Of a stretch of DNA of 64,000 bases, positions 54,545 through 63,352 are shown piece after piece. The notes under the pieces were generated by a model. The model made no database searches. It was not told the origin of the DNA and worked only from the letters and a program-made list of their open reading frames with translations. This DNA is from Cellulomonas massiliensis JC225. Lineage in GTDB: Bacteria; Actinomycetota; Actinomycetes; Actinomycetales; Cellulomonadaceae. The stretch is from positions 784,297-848,296 of the forward strand of contig NZ_HE978588.1 of NCBI RefSeq assembly GCF_000312005.1. The letters are read 5' to 3'. Position numbers and translations under genes: made by a program. Within the stretch, counting starts at the first letter, position 1; each line of letters begins with the position of its first letter.

Positions 54545-54748
54545 ATGCCCGCACCGCAGGCCGACTGGTACCCCGACCCCCTGGAGCCCGCGCGCCTGCG
54601 CTACTGGGACGGCGCGCAGTGGACGGGGTACGTGGTGGACCGTGACCGCCCGGCCGCGGTGCGCTACGAGCACCCGCCGTGGCTGCGGACCACGACCGCG
54701 ACCGGGATCGACGTCCCATTGTCGATCGCGGTGACCTCCGCGTTCTGA
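54545..54748 (+). CDS. Small DUF2510 protein
   Basis: 67 residues. The DUF2510 motif ADWYPDPLEPARLRYWDGAQW occupies residues 6-26 and is very characteristic; this is usually a cytosolic N-terminal tag of actinobacterial membrane proteins. Here it stands alone, followed by ~40 residues without a membrane helix, so it may be a truncated relative. Confidence 0.75.
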   Translation: MPAPQADWYPDPLEPARLRYWDGAQWTGYVVDRDRPAAVRYEHPPWLRTTTATGIDVPLSIAVTSAF

Positions 54749-54799
54749 GCGCGCGTGGCGGCGGTCCAGAAGGCCGCGAGGGGCCGGCGGCGCGGCCCG

Positions 54800-55027
54800 C
54801 TAGAACAGCCCGATGACGTACCCGACCCCGAAGAGCACGACGAGCACGACCACGATGCCGATGAGCACCAGCGCGAGCCGGTTGCCGCCGTCTCCGCGCG
54901 CGGTGGGCTGACGTGTGGACAGCCCTTCGGTCGTGCTCGCCTCGCCCGGAGGCGTGTCGCCCACGGGGACGCCCCCGCCGGGCTCGAGGCCAGGCGTGTC
55001 GGACGGATCAGGATCGGGACTCGACAT
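54800..55027 (-). CDS. DUF6480 family small membrane protein
   Basis: 75 residues. MSSPDPDPSDTPGLEPGGGV, then a polar Pro/Thr region and a single C-terminal helix (LALVLIGIVVVLVVLFG). This matches the DUF6480 layout: a PGLEPGGGVPxGxTPP motif and one TM helix. Function unknown. Confidence 0.85.
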   Translation of the reverse strand: MSSPDPDPSDTPGLEPGGGVPVGDTPPGEASTTEGLSTRQPTARGDGGNRLALVLIGIVVVLVVLFGVGYVIGLF

Positions 55028-55252
55028 GCTGGGCCTCCCTGGACCACCGTCAGCGGTGCCGGTGGGCTGCCCTCGTGCGGCAGCCGCCCCCGGACCGGTA
55101 CCGACCCCCAGCGTGCGGCGCCCGCCCGCGGCCCGCATCCCGGGCGACGGTCACCCCGTGCGGACGTCCGCAGCGCACTGGTCCCTCGAGCCACGACCGT
55201 GGTCGGCCCGGCACCCCACCGGTAGCGTCGGGTCCGACGACGAGGAGCGACG

Positions 55253-55930
55253 ATGCCCGCAGCGTTCGTGCTGATCCACGGTGCCGGCGACGTCGGCTGG
55301 TACTGGCACCTCGTCGAGCGCGAGCTGCGCCGGCGGGGCCACGACACGGTCGCCCCCGACCTGCCCTGCGAGGACGACACGGCCGGCGTCGCGGAGTACG
55401 CGGACGTCGTCGTCGGGGCCGTCGACGCCGCGGGGCTCGCGGGGCGCGACGACCTCGTCGTGGTGGCGCAGTCGTTCGGCGGGTTCACCGCCCCGCTCGT
55501 CGCCGCCCGGGTGCACGCCCGGTCCCTCGTGCTGGTCGCGCCGATGATCCCGCTCCCGGGCGAGGCGCCCGCGGGGTACACCGACCGCACCCGCTGGTCG
55601 GACGACGCGGACCACGACGTCGCCGACCCGGTGGCGCTCTTCTACCCGGACGTCCCGCCGGCGCTGGCCGCCGAGGCGCTGCGGCGCGGCCGGGGGCAGT
55701 CGGAGGCGCGCATGGACCGCCCGATCCCCCTCGAGGCGTGGCCCGACGTGCCGACGCACGTCCTCGTCGGCACCCGGGACCGCATGTTCCCGCCGGCCTA
55801 CCTGCGCCGGGTCGCCCGCGAGCGGCTGGGGCTCACGCCGGACGAGATCGACACCGGGCACACGCCGGCCCTCAGCCGGCCGGTCGAGCTCGCCGACCGC
55901 CTCGAGGCGTACGCGCGCGCCGACGTCTGA
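55253..55930 (+). CDS. Alpha/beta hydrolase
   Basis: 225 residues. FVLIHGAGDVGWYWH oxyanion region, nucleophile in VVAQSFGGF, acid in VGTRDRMF, His in DTGHTPA. Matches EstC/salicylate-esterase-like hydrolases. ATG 55253 has GAGGAG upstream. The leader around TAGCGT (55223-55228) nearly duplicates the leader of the next gene. Confidence 0.9.
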   Translation: MPAAFVLIHGAGDVGWYWHLVERELRRRGHDTVAPDLPCEDDTAGVAEYADVVVGAVDAAGLAGRDDLVVVAQSFGGFTAPLVAARVHARSLVLVAPMIPLPGEAPAGYTDRTRWSDDADHDVADPVALFYPDVPPALAAEALRRGRGQSEARMDRPIPLEAWPDVPTHVLVGTRDRMFPPAYLRRVARERLGLTPDEIDTGHTPALSRPVELADRLEAYARADV

Positions 55931-56006
55931 CGGCGCCGCCCGACCCTGGGGCGTAGCCGTCGGGTCCGGGGCGTCGGTAGCGTCTCGCCCGACGAGGGGA
56001 GCGACG

Positions 56007-56516
56007 ATGCCCGACGACGAGCAGCGGCCCGACGCCTCGGCAGGCGGCCAGACACCGCGGGCCGGCGCGGCGCCGCGGGTGCCGCCCCGCTGGTTCGTGC
56101 GGACTGCGTGGGTGGTGCACCGCGCGATCTACCGGCTCTCCGGCGGGCGGCTCGGCCTCTCGCGTCCCCGGCCCACGCGCTGGGGGATGATGCACCTCAC
56201 CACGACGGGACGCCGCACCGGGCAGCGTCGCGCGGTGATCGTCGCCTACATGGAGGACGGCCCCAACCTCGTCACGCTGGCCATGAACGGGTGGGCCGAC
56301 GCCGAACCCGCGTGGTGGCTCAACCTCCAGGCGCAGCCCGACGCGACGGTCACGATCAAGGACGGCACCCGCGCGGTACGCGCCCGCGCCGCCCAGGGCG
56401 CCGAGCGCGACCGCCTGTGGGAGGCCTGGAAGCACCTCGGGGACGACCTCGACGGCTACTCGACGCTGCGCACCACGCCGACGACCGTCGTCGTGCTCGA
56501 GCCGCGGCCGTCCTAG
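56007..56516 (+). CDS. Deazaflavin (F420)-dependent nitroreductase-family protein
   Basis: 169 residues. LTTTGRRTGQRRAVIVAYMEDG and the downstream NGWADAEPAWWLNLQAQPDATV are typical of the DUF385/Ddn nitroreductase family, which binds F420H2. A Pro-rich N-terminus precedes it. ATG 56007 has GGGGAG upstream. Substrate unknown. Convergent with the thiD-tenA gene, overlapping by 4 bp. Confidence 0.9.
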   Translation: MPDDEQRPDASAGGQTPRAGAAPRVPPRWFVRTAWVVHRAIYRLSGGRLGLSRPRPTRWGMMHLTTTGRRTGQRRAVIVAYMEDGPNLVTLAMNGWADAEPAWWLNLQAQPDATVTIKDGTRAVRARAAQGAERDRLWEAWKHLGDDLDGYSTLRTTPTTVVVLEPRPS

Positions 56517-58006
56517 CCCACGACCGTGCTCCAGCCCTGGTGCCCGGCGTCGACGGACGCGAGCGGTGCGGCGAAGAAGGCGTGCTCGTGCCGGGCCGAG
56601 CGGACGAACGCGTCGAGCATCCGGGCCCGGATGTCGTCGTCGACGGAGGCGGCGAGGCGCGTGACCAGCCGGACCGCCTCCCGCGTGGAGGCCGCGAACG
56701 CCTCGTCGCCGTAGGTGAGGAGCCAGTCGCGGTACGGGTGGCCGGGCACGGCCAGCGGCACGAGACGCGCACCGACGTCCTGGTAGATCCAGTAGCAGGG
56801 CAGCAGTGCCGCCGCCAGCTCCGGGTACCCGCGGCTCGCGCAGCCCGCCAGGTGGTCGAGGTACGCGCGCGTCGTGGCCGCGGCGGGGTGGACGTCGTCC
56901 GAGCCCAGCCGGCTCTCGTGCAGCTCCAGCTCCACGACGAGCGCCGTGTGCGCGCCCCGCGCCCACAGGGTCTGCTCGGCCCGCGAGGGCGCCAGCTCGG
57001 CCGCACGGGACAGCAGCCGCGCGTACTCGCGCAGGTAGAGCGCGTCCTGCGCGAGGTACCAGCGGAACGCGTCCTCGGGCAGCACGCCGTCCGCGAGACC
57101 GCGCACGAACGGCAGGGCGTCGATCTCGTCGCGCACGTGCGCGACCGCCTCCCACCACTCCTGCTCGACCTGCGCGGGCGTCGGCCGGGTCGTGAGGCCG
57201 CCGCGCTCCCACAGGCCCGCGAGGTGGTGCACCGGCCCCCGGCCGCCGCCGACCTCCAGCTCCTCGCCGCGGCGGACGGCCTCGCTCAGCCACCCCTGCG
57301 CCTCCTGGAGGGCGCGCGGCCAGTCCCCCGTCGCGGCATACCGCGTCGCGAGCGCCGAGGACAGCGAGCACCCGGTCCCGTGCGTGGTCGACGTCCGGAC
57401 GCGGGGCGCCGTCAGGACGACGCGAGCACCCTCCGCCGCGACGACGGCGTCGCGCACGTCGGCCCCGTCGAGGTGGCCGCCCTTCGCGAGCACGAGCACC
57501 CCCGCCCGTGCGGCGAGCACGCGGGCCTGCCCCACGAGCTCCTTCCAGCCCCGAGCCGGCGCGGCGCCGACCAGCACGGCCAGCTCCGGCACGTTGGGGG
57601 TGACCACGTCGGCGAGCGGGAGCAGCGCACGCAGCGCGGACTCCGCGTCCGCGTCGAGCAGCCGGTCCCCGCTCGTCGCGACCATCACCGGGTCGAGAAC
57701 GACCACGGGCGGGCGGACGTCGACGAGCCAGGCGCGCACGACGTCGACGAGCGCCGCCGAGCCGAGCATCCCGATCTTGACGGCGTCGATCGTCACGTCG
57801 TCGCGCACGGCGTCGAGCTGCGCGCGCAGGAACGCCGCGGGCGGCACGTGCACGGCCCGGACCCCGCGGGTGTTCTGCGCGACGAGCGCCGTGACGACCC
57901 CCATCCCGTAGCCGCCGTTGGCCGCGATCGACTTGAGGTCGGCGTGCAGGCCCGCGCCGCCGGTGGGGTCGGTCCCGGCGATGCTGAGGACGCGCGGCGG
58001 CCTCAT
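56513..58006 (-). CDS. thiD: Fused HMP/HMP-P kinase (ThiD) and TenA thiaminase-like protein
   Basis: 497 residues. Start ATG 58006 overlaps the thiE stop (ATGA); 58021 is an alternative. ThiD (1-255) has SIAGTDPTGGAGLHADLK and GTGCSLSSALA. TenA (~285-497) has PCYWIYQ (active-site Cys) and RSARHEHAFF (Glu). The fused enzyme phosphorylates hydroxymethylpyrimidine and salvages pyrimidine from degraded thiamine. Last gene of the TPP-riboswitch operon. Confidence 0.94.
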   Translation of the reverse strand: MRPPRVLSIAGTDPTGGAGLHADLKSIAANGGYGMGVVTALVAQNTRGVRAVHVPPAAFLRAQLDAVRDDVTIDAVKIGMLGSAALVDVVRAWLVDVRPPVVVLDPVMVATSGDRLLDADAESALRALLPLADVVTPNVPELAVLVGAAPARGWKELVGQARVLAARAGVLVLAKGGHLDGADVRDAVVAAEGARVVLTAPRVRTSTTHGTGCSLSSALATRYAATGDWPRALQEAQGWLSEAVRRGEELEVGGGRGPVHHLAGLWERGGLTTRPTPAQVEQEWWEAVAHVRDEIDALPFVRGLADGVLPEDAFRWYLAQDALYLREYARLLSRAAELAPSRAEQTLWARGAHTALVVELELHESRLGSDDVHPAAATTRAYLDHLAGCASRGYPELAAALLPCYWIYQDVGARLVPLAVPGHPYRDWLLTYGDEAFAASTREAVRLVTRLAASVDDDIRARMLDAFVRSARHEHAFFAAPLASVDAGHQGWSTVVG

Positions 58007-58665
58007 GCCGCCGCCGCCCATGCCGCGGCGAGCTCCGCGGCGGCCCGGCGCGGGTCGTCCGCGAGGCAGACCGCCGAGACGACCGCCACGCCGGCGGCCC
58101 CCGCGCGCCGCAGGGCCGGGACGTCACCGACCGTGAGGCCGCCGATGCCGACCGCGGGCGAGCGGGCGGCGCGCGCCAGCTCGCCGAACGCGGCGAGGCC
58201 CATCCCCGCAGGGGCGTCGCGCTTCGTCGTCGTGGTCCGGACCGGGCCGATGCCGACGTAGTCGGCGCCCGCCGCCTCCGCCGCCGCCAGCTCGGCGGGC
58301 GTCCGGGCACTGACCCCGACGAGCGCGTCCGCGCCGACGAGCCGCCGCACGGTCCCCACGGGCAGGTCCGCCTGCCCCAGGTGCACGCCGTCGACCGCGA
58401 TCCCCGCCCGGCGGGCGGCGAGGAGGGCGTCGACGCGGTCGTTGACGACGAGTGCGACGCCCGCCGGCAGCACCGCCGCGACGCGTCCGAGCAGCTCGAC
58501 CACGGCGTGCGTGGGCGCCTCCTTCTCGCGCACCTGGACGGCGGTCACGCCCCCGCGCACGGCGGCGGCCACGACGTCGACGACGTCGCGGCCCCGTCGG
58601 CGGGCCTGCCCGGAGTCGGTGACGAGGTAGACGGAGGGGTCGAAGGAGGGTCGGCCGGCGCTCAT
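58003..58665 (-). CDS. thiE: Thiamine phosphate synthase
   Basis: 220 residues. TIM-barrel motifs: [30 protein letters not shown] and [13 protein letters not shown], which binds pyrophosphate. Joins HMP-PP and thiazole phosphate into thiamine phosphate. Overlaps both neighbours by 4 bp. Confidence 0.96.
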   Translation of the reverse strand: MSAGRPSFDPSVYLVTDSGQARRRGRDVVDVVAAAVRGGVTAVQVREKEAPTHAVVELLGRVAAVLPAGVALVVNDRVDALLAARRAGIAVDGVHLGQADLPVGTVRRLVGADALVGVSARTPAELAAAEAAGADYVGIGPVRTTTTKRDAPAGMGLAAFGELARAARSPAVGIGGLTVGDVPALRRAGAAGVAVVSAVCLADDPRRAAAELAAAWAAAA

Positions 58666-59534
58666 GCCACGGCCGCGCGCCGCACGAGCGTCGGCTCGTC
58701 GAGCCCCGCGAGCGCGTCGAGCAGGTGGACCGCGAACGTCCCCGGTCCGGCCGCCCGCTCGGCCGCCACCTCCGCGGCGACGGTGTACGCGACGACGGCC
58801 GCGACCGTCGCGACGAGCGGGTCGTCCTCCACGGCCAGGAACGCCCCGACCACCGCGCCCAGCGCGCAGCCGCCGCCGGTGACGCGGGTGAGCAGCGCGT
58901 CACCGTTCGCGACCCGGACCAGCCGGTCGCCGTCCGTGACGACGTCCACGGCGCCCGAGACCGCGACCACCCCGCCCGTGCGGCCCGCCAGCTCACGCGC
59001 CGCCGCGCGCGCCTCGTCCACCGAGGCGGTCGCGTCCACGCCGCGCCCGCCGGCGCCGGCCCCGGCGAGCGCCAGCACCTCGGAGGCGTTGCCCCGGACG
59101 ACGCTCGGCCGGAGGGCCACCAGCTCCGAGGCCAGCGCCGTGCGGACCCGCAGCGACCCGACCGCCACGGGGTCGAGCACCCACGGGGTGCCGTGCTCGG
59201 ACGCCGCGGTCGCCGCCTGCCGCATGGCGGACCGCTGCTCGTCGTGCGGCGTGCCGAGGTTGACGAGCACCGCGGACGCGGCGGCGGCGAACGGCCCCGC
59301 CTCGCCGGGGACGTCGACCATCGCCGGCGCCGCTCCGAGCGCCAGCAGCACGTTCGCCGTCACGTTCGTGACGACGCCGTTCGTCAGGCACTGCACCAGC
59401 GGTGCGGCGGCGCGGACCCGGTGGAGCGCGGCCACCGTCTCGCGGACGTACGGGCCGGCGACGAGGGCGCCGGGGCCGGCCGGGGCCGGAGGGGCGGCAT
59501 GGCCGCCGGGCAGGACGGAAGACGGACGCGTCAT
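58662..59534 (-). CDS. thiM: Hydroxyethylthiazole kinase
   Basis: 290 residues. Motifs [28 protein letters not shown] and [17 protein letters not shown], with the catalytic cysteine. Phosphorylates salvaged thiazole. First gene of thiM-thiE-thiD/tenA, directly behind a TPP riboswitch; ThiC, ThiG and ThiS are absent, so this is a salvage operon. Confidence 0.95.
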   Translation of the reverse strand: MTRPSSVLPGGHAAPPAPAGPGALVAGPYVRETVAALHRVRAAAPLVQCLTNGVVTNVTANVLLALGAAPAMVDVPGEAGPFAAAASAVLVNLGTPHDEQRSAMRQAATAASEHGTPWVLDPVAVGSLRVRTALASELVALRPSVVRGNASEVLALAGAGAGGRGVDATASVDEARAAARELAGRTGGVVAVSGAVDVVTDGDRLVRVANGDALLTRVTGGGCALGAVVGAFLAVEDDPLVATVAAVVAYTVAAEVAAERAAGPGTFAVHLLDALAGLDEPTLVRRAAVA

Positions 59535-59540
59535 GGCGTC

Positions 59541-59620
59541 GACATCCCTTCGCTCGTGCTAACGAGAGCAGGTTCGGCGGGTGTGATCTCAGCTCCCCGG
59601 TGGGAGCACCCCGTGTCGCC
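59541..59620 (-). ncRNA. TPP riboswitch (THI element)
   Basis: The minus strand contains ACGGGGTGC, GCTGAGATCACACCC, GAACCTG and CGAAGGGATG in the correct order, the conserved cores of the TPP aptamer. A variable hairpin ctcg..cgag lies between the last two. It ends 6 nt before the thiM ATG, so the Shine-Dalgarno (GAAGGGA) is part of the aptamer and control is translational. A TAGAGT -10 lies at 59632-59627. Confidence 0.96.
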
Positions 59621-59774
59621 GCCGACTCTAGACCCGGCCCGTGGGACCGGCGCTACCCCCGGACGTCACCGGTCTCGTCATCCGGATCAGGACGGCCGCC
59701 CAGGTCAGCGCCCGTCCGGGCCTCGTCCGCGGGCCCACGGGAAGAGAGCAGGCGCGCCCGCCGTTGCGCCTGGC

Positions 59775-60701
59775 ATGCGTGCGATCACCTACTCCCGCTA
59801 CGGCGGCAGCGACGTCCTCGAGCTCACCGACCTCCCGACCCCCAAGGTCGGCCCGGACAGCGTCCTGGTGCGGGTGCGCGCCGCGTCGGTCAACCCGGTC
59901 GACTGGAAGATGCGGCAGGGCTACCTCGACCAGGTCATGGACGTGACCTTCCCGGCGGTCCCGGGCTGGGACGTGGCCGGGGTCGTGGAGCGCGTCGGCC
60001 TCGACACCCCCGAGCTCTCCGTGGGCGACGAGGTCTACGGGTACGTCCGCAAGGACTGGGTGCAGGGCGGCACGTTCGCCGAGTACGTCGCCGCGCCCGT
60101 GCGCACCCTCGCCCGCAAGCCGGCCCGCCTGTCGTTCGAGGAGGCGGCGGCGGTGCCGCTCGCCGGCCTGACCGCGTGGCAGAGCATCCGCCGCGCGGGC
60201 GTGACGCAGGGGCAGATCGTGCTCGTCCACGCCGCGGCGGGGGGCGTCGGGCAGTTCGCGGTCCAGATCGCGCGGGCGCTCGGCGCGCGCGTGATCGGCA
60301 CGGCGTCCGCGGGCAACCACGACCACCTGCGCGAGCTGGGCGCCGAGCCGGTCGAGTACGGCGACGGCTTGGCCGACCGGGTCCGGGCGCTGGCGCCGGG
60401 CGGCGTCGACGTCGTCCTCGACTACGGCTCCGACGACCTGGTCGCGACGAGCCGGGCGGTGCTCGCCCCTGGCGGCACGGTCGCGTCGATCGTCGACGCG
60501 AAGGCCCGGGACGAGCTGGGTGGGCACTACGTGTGGGTGCGCCCGAGCAGCACCGACCTCGACGAGCTCGGCGCGCTGCTCGAGGACGGGCGCGTCCGGG
60601 TCGACGTCGGTCAGGTCTTCGAGCTCGCCGACGCGGCCGCCGCCCACGACGCCAGCGCGACGGGCCACACGCGCGGGAAGATCGTCGTCCGCGTCGACTG
60701 A
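59775..60701 (+). CDS. Zinc-independent quinone oxidoreductase (MDR family)
   Basis: 308 residues. GroES-like N-terminus (SVNPVDWKMRQGY), NADP-binding AAAGGVGQFAVQIARALG, C-terminal HTRGKIVVRV. The zinc ligands of alcohol dehydrogenases are absent, as in NADPH:quinone reductases (QorA-like). No clear Shine-Dalgarno at ATG 59775. Confidence 0.92.
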   Translation: MRAITYSRYGGSDVLELTDLPTPKVGPDSVLVRVRAASVNPVDWKMRQGYLDQVMDVTFPAVPGWDVAGVVERVGLDTPELSVGDEVYGYVRKDWVQGGTFAEYVAAPVRTLARKPARLSFEEAAAVPLAGLTAWQSIRRAGVTQGQIVLVHAAAGGVGQFAVQIARALGARVIGTASAGNHDHLRELGAEPVEYGDGLADRVRALAPGGVDVVLDYGSDDLVATSRAVLAPGGTVASIVDAKARDELGGHYVWVRPSSTDLDELGALLEDGRVRVDVGQVFELADAAAAHDASATGHTRGKIVVRVD

Positions 60702-60782
60702 CGCGCGCCGCGGGACCTTGGGCCCTGGCGCCGCGCCCGGCCGCCTCGCGACGCTGGAGGTTCCGGCGGAGGGAGGACGACC

Positions 60783-61310
60783 ATGCGTGCCACGGTCGTG
60801 TACGAGTCGATGTACGGGTGCACGCGCGACGTCGCGCTGGCGGTCGCCGAGGGCCTGGCGACCGTCGGCGCCGTCGACGTCGACGAGGTGGGCGACGCGG
60901 CGCGCGAGCTGCCCGTCGGCACCCAGCTGCTCGTCGTCGGGGCGCCGACCCACGCCCGGGGGCTCAGCCGTCCGCGCACCCGCGCCGACGCAGGGCACCG
61001 GGCGCCCCGAGCCGTCCTCCCCGACACCGAGCGGATCGGCGCGCGGGAGTGGATCGACCTGCTGCGTGGCCAGGTGACGGGGATCCGGGCGGCCACCTTC
61101 GACACGCGCGTCGAGAGCCGCCTCGCCGGCTCGGCGGCCTCCCGGGCGGCCCGCCTCCTGGACCGGCGCGGGTTCCAGCTCCTGGACGACCCGCACGGGT
61201 TCGTCGTCGAGGGCCTCACGGGCCCGGTGCGCACCGGCGAGCTCGACCGCGCGCGGGAGTGGGGCGCGGCCCTCGGCCGACAGGTCGCCGGCGCGCTCGC
61301 GTCGCACTGA
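60783..61310 (+). CDS. Flavodoxin-like protein
   Basis: 175 residues. YESMYGCTRDVA is the FMN-phosphate loop (S/TxYGxT), and VVGAPTHARG lines the isoalloxazine. ATG 60783 has GGAGG upstream. Long-chain-like flavodoxin with an Arg-rich middle. Electron partner not evident. Confidence 0.88.
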   Translation: MRATVVYESMYGCTRDVALAVAEGLATVGAVDVDEVGDAARELPVGTQLLVVGAPTHARGLSRPRTRADAGHRAPRAVLPDTERIGAREWIDLLRGQVTGIRAATFDTRVESRLAGSAASRAARLLDRRGFQLLDDPHGFVVEGLTGPVRTGELDRAREWGAALGRQVAGALASH

Positions 61311-61323
61311 CCGCGGCGTCGCC

Positions 61324-61387
61324 CGCGAACGACTCTGTCTACGGACGACTCTGTCCGCGAACGACGAGGTCCGCGAACGACGACGCC
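61324..61387. repeat. Four 16-bp tandem repeats
   Basis: Units begin at 61324, 61340, 61356 and 61372. Each starts with CGCGAACGAC (unit 2: TACGGACGAC) and ends in TCTGTC, TCTGTC, GAGGTC and GACGCC. The last unit runs into the rplI terminator hairpin. Confidence 0.75.
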
Positions 61388-61416
61388 CCCGCCCGGCGGA
61401 CCGGACGGGGGCGTCG
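61381..61416. terminator. Terminator between flavodoxin and rplI
   Basis: 11-bp stem 61381-61391 with 61406-61416, plus inner CCGG/CCGG pairing. Serves the convergent flavodoxin and ribosomal-protein transcripts. Confidence 0.8.
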
Positions 61417-61428
61417 TGCGTGCGGCTG

Positions 61429-61878
61429 TCAGGCCGCGACGACCTTGACGTTCACCTTGGCGGCGACGTCGGCGTGCAGGCGCACGGAGACCGTGTAGTC
61501 GCCGAGCGACTTGATCGCCTGGGCGACCTCGATCTTGCGCTTGTCGATCGCCGGGGCGCCGGCGGCCTTGACGGCCTCCGCGATCTCGGCGGTCGTGACG
61601 GCACCGAACAGGCGGCCGGAGTCGCCCGCCTTGGCCGTGACGACGACGGTCTTGGACTCGAGCGCGTCGCGCACGGCCTTCGCGTCGTCGAGCGTCGCGA
61701 TCTCGCGGGCCTTGCGGGCCTTGCGGATCGCGGTGACGTCCTTCTCGGCACCCTTGGTCCACGGCGTGGCCAGGTTGCGCGGGATGAGGTAGTTCCGGGC
61801 GTACCCGTCCTTCACCTCGACGACGTCGCCCGGGGCACCGAGGCCGGTGACCTCGTGGGTCAGGATGATCTTCGCCAT
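61429..61878 (-). CDS. rplI: 50S ribosomal protein L9
   Basis: 149 residues starting [27 protein letters not shown] is the conserved rRNA-binding segment and the C-terminal domain ends VKVVAA. Last gene of the conserved rpsF-ssb-rpsR-rplI operon. Confidence 0.98.
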   Translation of the reverse strand: MAKIILTHEVTGLGAPGDVVEVKDGYARNYLIPRNLATPWTKGAEKDVTAIRKARKAREIATLDDAKAVRDALESKTVVVTAKAGDSGRLFGAVTTAEIAEAVKAAGAPAIDKRKIEVAQAIKSLGDYTVSVRLHADVAAKVNVKVVAA

Positions 61879-61894
61879 CTCAGGTCTCCTTGGC

Positions 61895-62131
61895 TCAGCG
61901 CGCCGACGACGAGTACGGCAGCAGAGCCATCTCGCGGGCGTTCTTCACGGCGCGAGCGATCGCACGCTGCTCCTGCACGGACACGCCCGTCACGCGACGC
62001 GCGCGGATCTTCCCGCGGTCGGAGATGAACTTCCGCAGCAGGGCGGTGTCCTTGTAGTCGATCGTCTCGACCTTGGCGGTCTTGAGCGGGTTCTGCTTCT
62101 TCTTGGGCTTGCGGACAACGGCCTTGGCCAT
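61895..62131 (-). CDS. rpsR: 30S ribosomal protein S18
   Basis: 78 residues; [18 protein letters not shown] and [19 protein letters not shown] are diagnostic. Binds S6 in the 30S platform. No CxxC motif, so a zinc-free type. Confidence 0.98.
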   Translation of the reverse strand: MAKAVVRKPKKKQNPLKTAKVETIDYKDTALLRKFISDRGKIRARRVTGVSVQEQRAIARAVKNAREMALLPYSSSAR

Positions 62132-62219
62132 CGTGGTGCTCCTTGTCAGCTGGAGCCCCGGGCGTTGCCATGCCCGGGGATGTGTGTGTCAGGGGTGGGA
62201 CGAGAAGGTCGGGCGCCGA

Positions 62220-62726
62220 TCAGAAGGGGGGCTCGTCGGAGTAGCCGCCGCCACCGCCGCCGCCCGAGGGCGTGGCCCACGGGTCCTCGCCGCCGGAGGA
62301 CGCGCCTCCGCCGCCGAAGCCGCCGCCGGACGACCCGCCGAAGCCGCCGCCACCGCCGGACCGCTGGGTCCGGGTGACCTTGGCCGTGGCGTACCGCAGC
62401 GACGGGCCGACCTCGTCGACCTGGAGCTCGACGACCGTGCGCTTCTCGCCCTCGCGCGTCTCGTAGGAGCGCTGGACGAGCCGCCCGGTCACGATGACCC
62501 GGGTGCCCTTGGTGAGCGACTCGGCGACCGACTCGGCGGCCTCCCGCCAGATCGAGCACCGCATGAACAGCGTCTCGCCGTCCTTCCACTCGTTCGACTG
62601 GCGGTCGAACGTGCGGGGGGTCGACGCGACGGTGAAGTTCGCGACGGCTGCACCCGACGGGGTGAAGCGCAGCTCCGGGTCCCCGGTCAGGTTCCCGATC
62701 ACCGTGATGACGGTCTCACCAGCCAT
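62220..62726 (-). CDS. ssb: Single-stranded DNA-binding protein
   Basis: 168 residues. OB fold ([37 protein letters not shown]), then a Gly-rich linker and the acidic tail SDEPPF that binds partner proteins. ATG 62726 has GAGGAGC upstream. Confidence 0.97.
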   Translation of the reverse strand: MAGETVITVIGNLTGDPELRFTPSGAAVANFTVASTPRTFDRQSNEWKDGETLFMRCSIWREAAESVAESLTKGTRVIVTGRLVQRSYETREGEKRTVVELQVDEVGPSLRYATAKVTRTQRSGGGGGFGGSSGGGFGGGGASSGGEDPWATPSGGGGGGGYSDEPPF

Positions 62727-62738
62727 GCCAGCTCCTCG

Positions 62739-62811
62739 CTCGTCGTTGCTCGTCGGTGCTCGATGGTGCTCGTCGTTCTCGTCCGTGAGGGTGCGCACGG
62801 CGTGCGCACCC
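62739..62811 (-). repeat. 10-bp tandem repeat and hairpin in the rpsF-ssb spacer
   Basis: Units of CTCGTCGTTG-type sequence at 62739, 62749, 62759 and 62769, followed by a perfect 10-bp hairpin (62789-62798 with 62802-62811, 3-nt loop). The hairpin may attenuate or process the ribosomal mRNA before ssb. Confidence 0.65.
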
Positions 62812-62818
62812 CGGTGCG

Positions 62819-63112
62819 TCACGCGTCGGCGCGCAGGACCTTCGTCCGCAGGACGACCTCGTTGAGGCCGAGCTGGCGGTCGAGCTCCTTGGCCGTGGCC
62901 GGCTCAGCCGTGAAGTTCACGACGGCGTAGATGCCCTCGGACTTCTTCTGGATCGCGTACGCGAGGCGACGACGACCCCAGATGTCCACGTTGTCGACCG
63001 TGCCACCGTCGGTCTTGACGACCGACAGGTACTTGTCGAGCGAGGGAGCGACGGTGCGCTCCTCGATCTCGGGGTCGAGGATGATCATGATCTCGTACTG
63101 ACGCAGGCTCAT
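62819..63112 (-). CDS. rpsF: 30S ribosomal protein S6
   Basis: 97 residues; [16 protein letters not shown] and [18 protein letters not shown] are typical. ATG 63112 has AGGAGG 5 nt upstream. Confidence 0.98.
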   Translation of the reverse strand: MSLRQYEIMIILDPEIEERTVAPSLDKYLSVVKTDGGTVDNVDIWGRRRLAYAIQKKSEGIYAVVNFTAEPATAKELDRQLGLNEVVLRTKVLRADA

Positions 63113-63135
63113 ACCCACCTCCTCTGGTCTCAGCG

Positions 63136-63154
63136 GTCACGGTCGTTCCGTGAC
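63136..63154 (-). promoter_or_regulatory. 7-bp hairpin in the rpsF leader
   Basis: GTCACGG (63136-63142) pairs with CCGTGAC (63148-63154), 24 nt upstream of rpsF. It may be part of an S6:S18 autoregulatory leader; the known conserved bulge was not verified. Confidence 0.35.
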
Positions 63155-63278
63155 AGGAGGGTTCACACGCGTCGCCGCGCAGCTCCCGCCCGCCCCCGCC
63201 TGGTGCGAGGGCGACCGAAGACAGCGCGGCCAGTGTTCCAGCCTACCGGCCCGGGGCCGCGGGCTGGAAATCGAAGGT

Positions 63279-63300
63279 GTGGGCGGGCATCGCCGCCCAC
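63279..63300 (-). terminator. Candidate terminator after the penicillin-binding protein
   Basis: Perfect 8-bp stem GTGGGCGG/CCGCCCAC with a 6-nt loop, 53 bp past the stop codon, without a T-tract. Confidence 0.5.
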
Positions 63301-63352
63301 AGACCGGACGCCGGCTCGAGACCGCTACCGGCCCCGGCCGGCGCCCGTGAGG

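Noticed and set aside
55028-55252. Possible small gene upstream of the 55253 hydrolase
   Set aside because: Open frames here are Arg/Pro-rich with no ribosome site or family match. I see only promoter sequence.
61324-61387. CRISPR-like array
   Set aside because: Units are 16 bp with no spacers and no cas genes. It is a simple tandem repeat.
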